A DNA stretch of 5,586 bases from CAYPOY01 sp964412395 (GTDB lineage Bacteria > Chloroflexota > Anaerolineae > B4-G1). This document shows, piece by piece, positions 5,539 through 5,586 of the stretch; positions within the stretch are counted from its first letter, which is position 1; every line of letters begins with the position of its first letter. The stretch lies in contig CAYPOY010000340.1 in assembly GCA_964412395.1 (NCBI GenBank), positions 1-5,586 on the forward strand. The letters run 5' to 3'. The position numbers and the translations under genes were made by a program. The notes below the pieces were generated by a model, which ran no database searches, was not told the origin of the DNA, and was given only the letters and a program-made list of their open reading frames with translations.

Positions 5539-5557
5539 TTACCCTACAAGATTTGCG

Positions 5558-5580
5558 TTATGTGCGAGAATTATGCAGCG
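5558..5580. repeat. Short imperfect direct repeat at the right edge
   Basis: The plus strand holds TTATGTGCG (5558-5566) and TTATGCAGCG (5571-5580), separated by AGAA. The pair lies just upstream of where the PLD-like frame is closed by TAA (5541-5539). It might be part of a recombination site or mobile-element end, but the window stops too soon to tell. Confidence 0.25.
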
Positions 5581-5586
5581 GCGTGT

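Noticed and set aside
1..5586. tRNA, rRNA, integrase or transposase genes
   Set aside because: No cloverleaf-like or conserved rRNA sequence was noticed, and no frame on either strand shows integrase or transposase motifs.

Overview
This window is a decayed bacterial defence island, with every supported gene on the minus strand (transcription runs from high to low coordinates). The lineage cannot be fixed from the sequence. The moderately high GC of the left half and the style of the toxin-antitoxin genes are compatible with a Chloroflexota-like or cyanobacteria-like environmental bacterium, but this is a weak inference. Composition changes along the window: a hand count gives 42/60 G+C at 1501-1560 but 26/60 at 4381-4440, so the right-hand gene probably has a separate origin.

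Layout in transcription order. (i) 5406-4045 encodes a 453-residue protein, helical in its N-terminal two thirds, with a degenerate phospholipase D-like (MIT C-terminal-like) domain at its end; its 5' end looks truncated. (ii) 3995-3882 is a 37-codon remnant of the start of a DUF1156 DNA methyltransferase gene (copy C). (iii) 3869-3570 is an intact MNT nucleotidyltransferase antitoxin. It overlaps by 11 bases a HEPN toxin gene (3580-3197) that is cut off before its active-site motif and fused in frame to a second DUF1156 start (copy B). (iv) 3194-2859 and 2862-2533 form an overlapping two-gene unit resembling a TumA/TumE toxin-antitoxin pair. (v) 2536-2201 is a third DUF1156 start (copy A), which runs for 112 residues and is then joined out of frame to (vi) the C-terminal 714 codons of a DUF499 ATPase (2204-54). 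The DUF499 remnant carries two in-frame TGA codons. The last 44 bases may begin a further gene.

DUF1156 (COG1743, adenine-specific methylase-like) and DUF499 (COG1483, AAA+ ATPase-like) are known partners in restriction-modification-like, anti-phage-associated operons. Here neither can work: the methylase is cut at its SAM-binding motif I and the ATPase lacks its P-loop region. The intact parts are the MNT antitoxin, the TumA/TumE-like pair and probably the PLD-like protein.

The most unusual feature is the architecture: the first 30-55 codons of the DUF1156 gene occur three times, alternating with two unrelated toxin-antitoxin cassettes. Both cassettes begin with nearly the same 46-column leader (39 identical positions). 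This looks like repeated cassette acquisition at one position, the 5' end of a defence methylase gene, followed by decay. It could instead be the footprint of homologous recombination between alleles of such operons.
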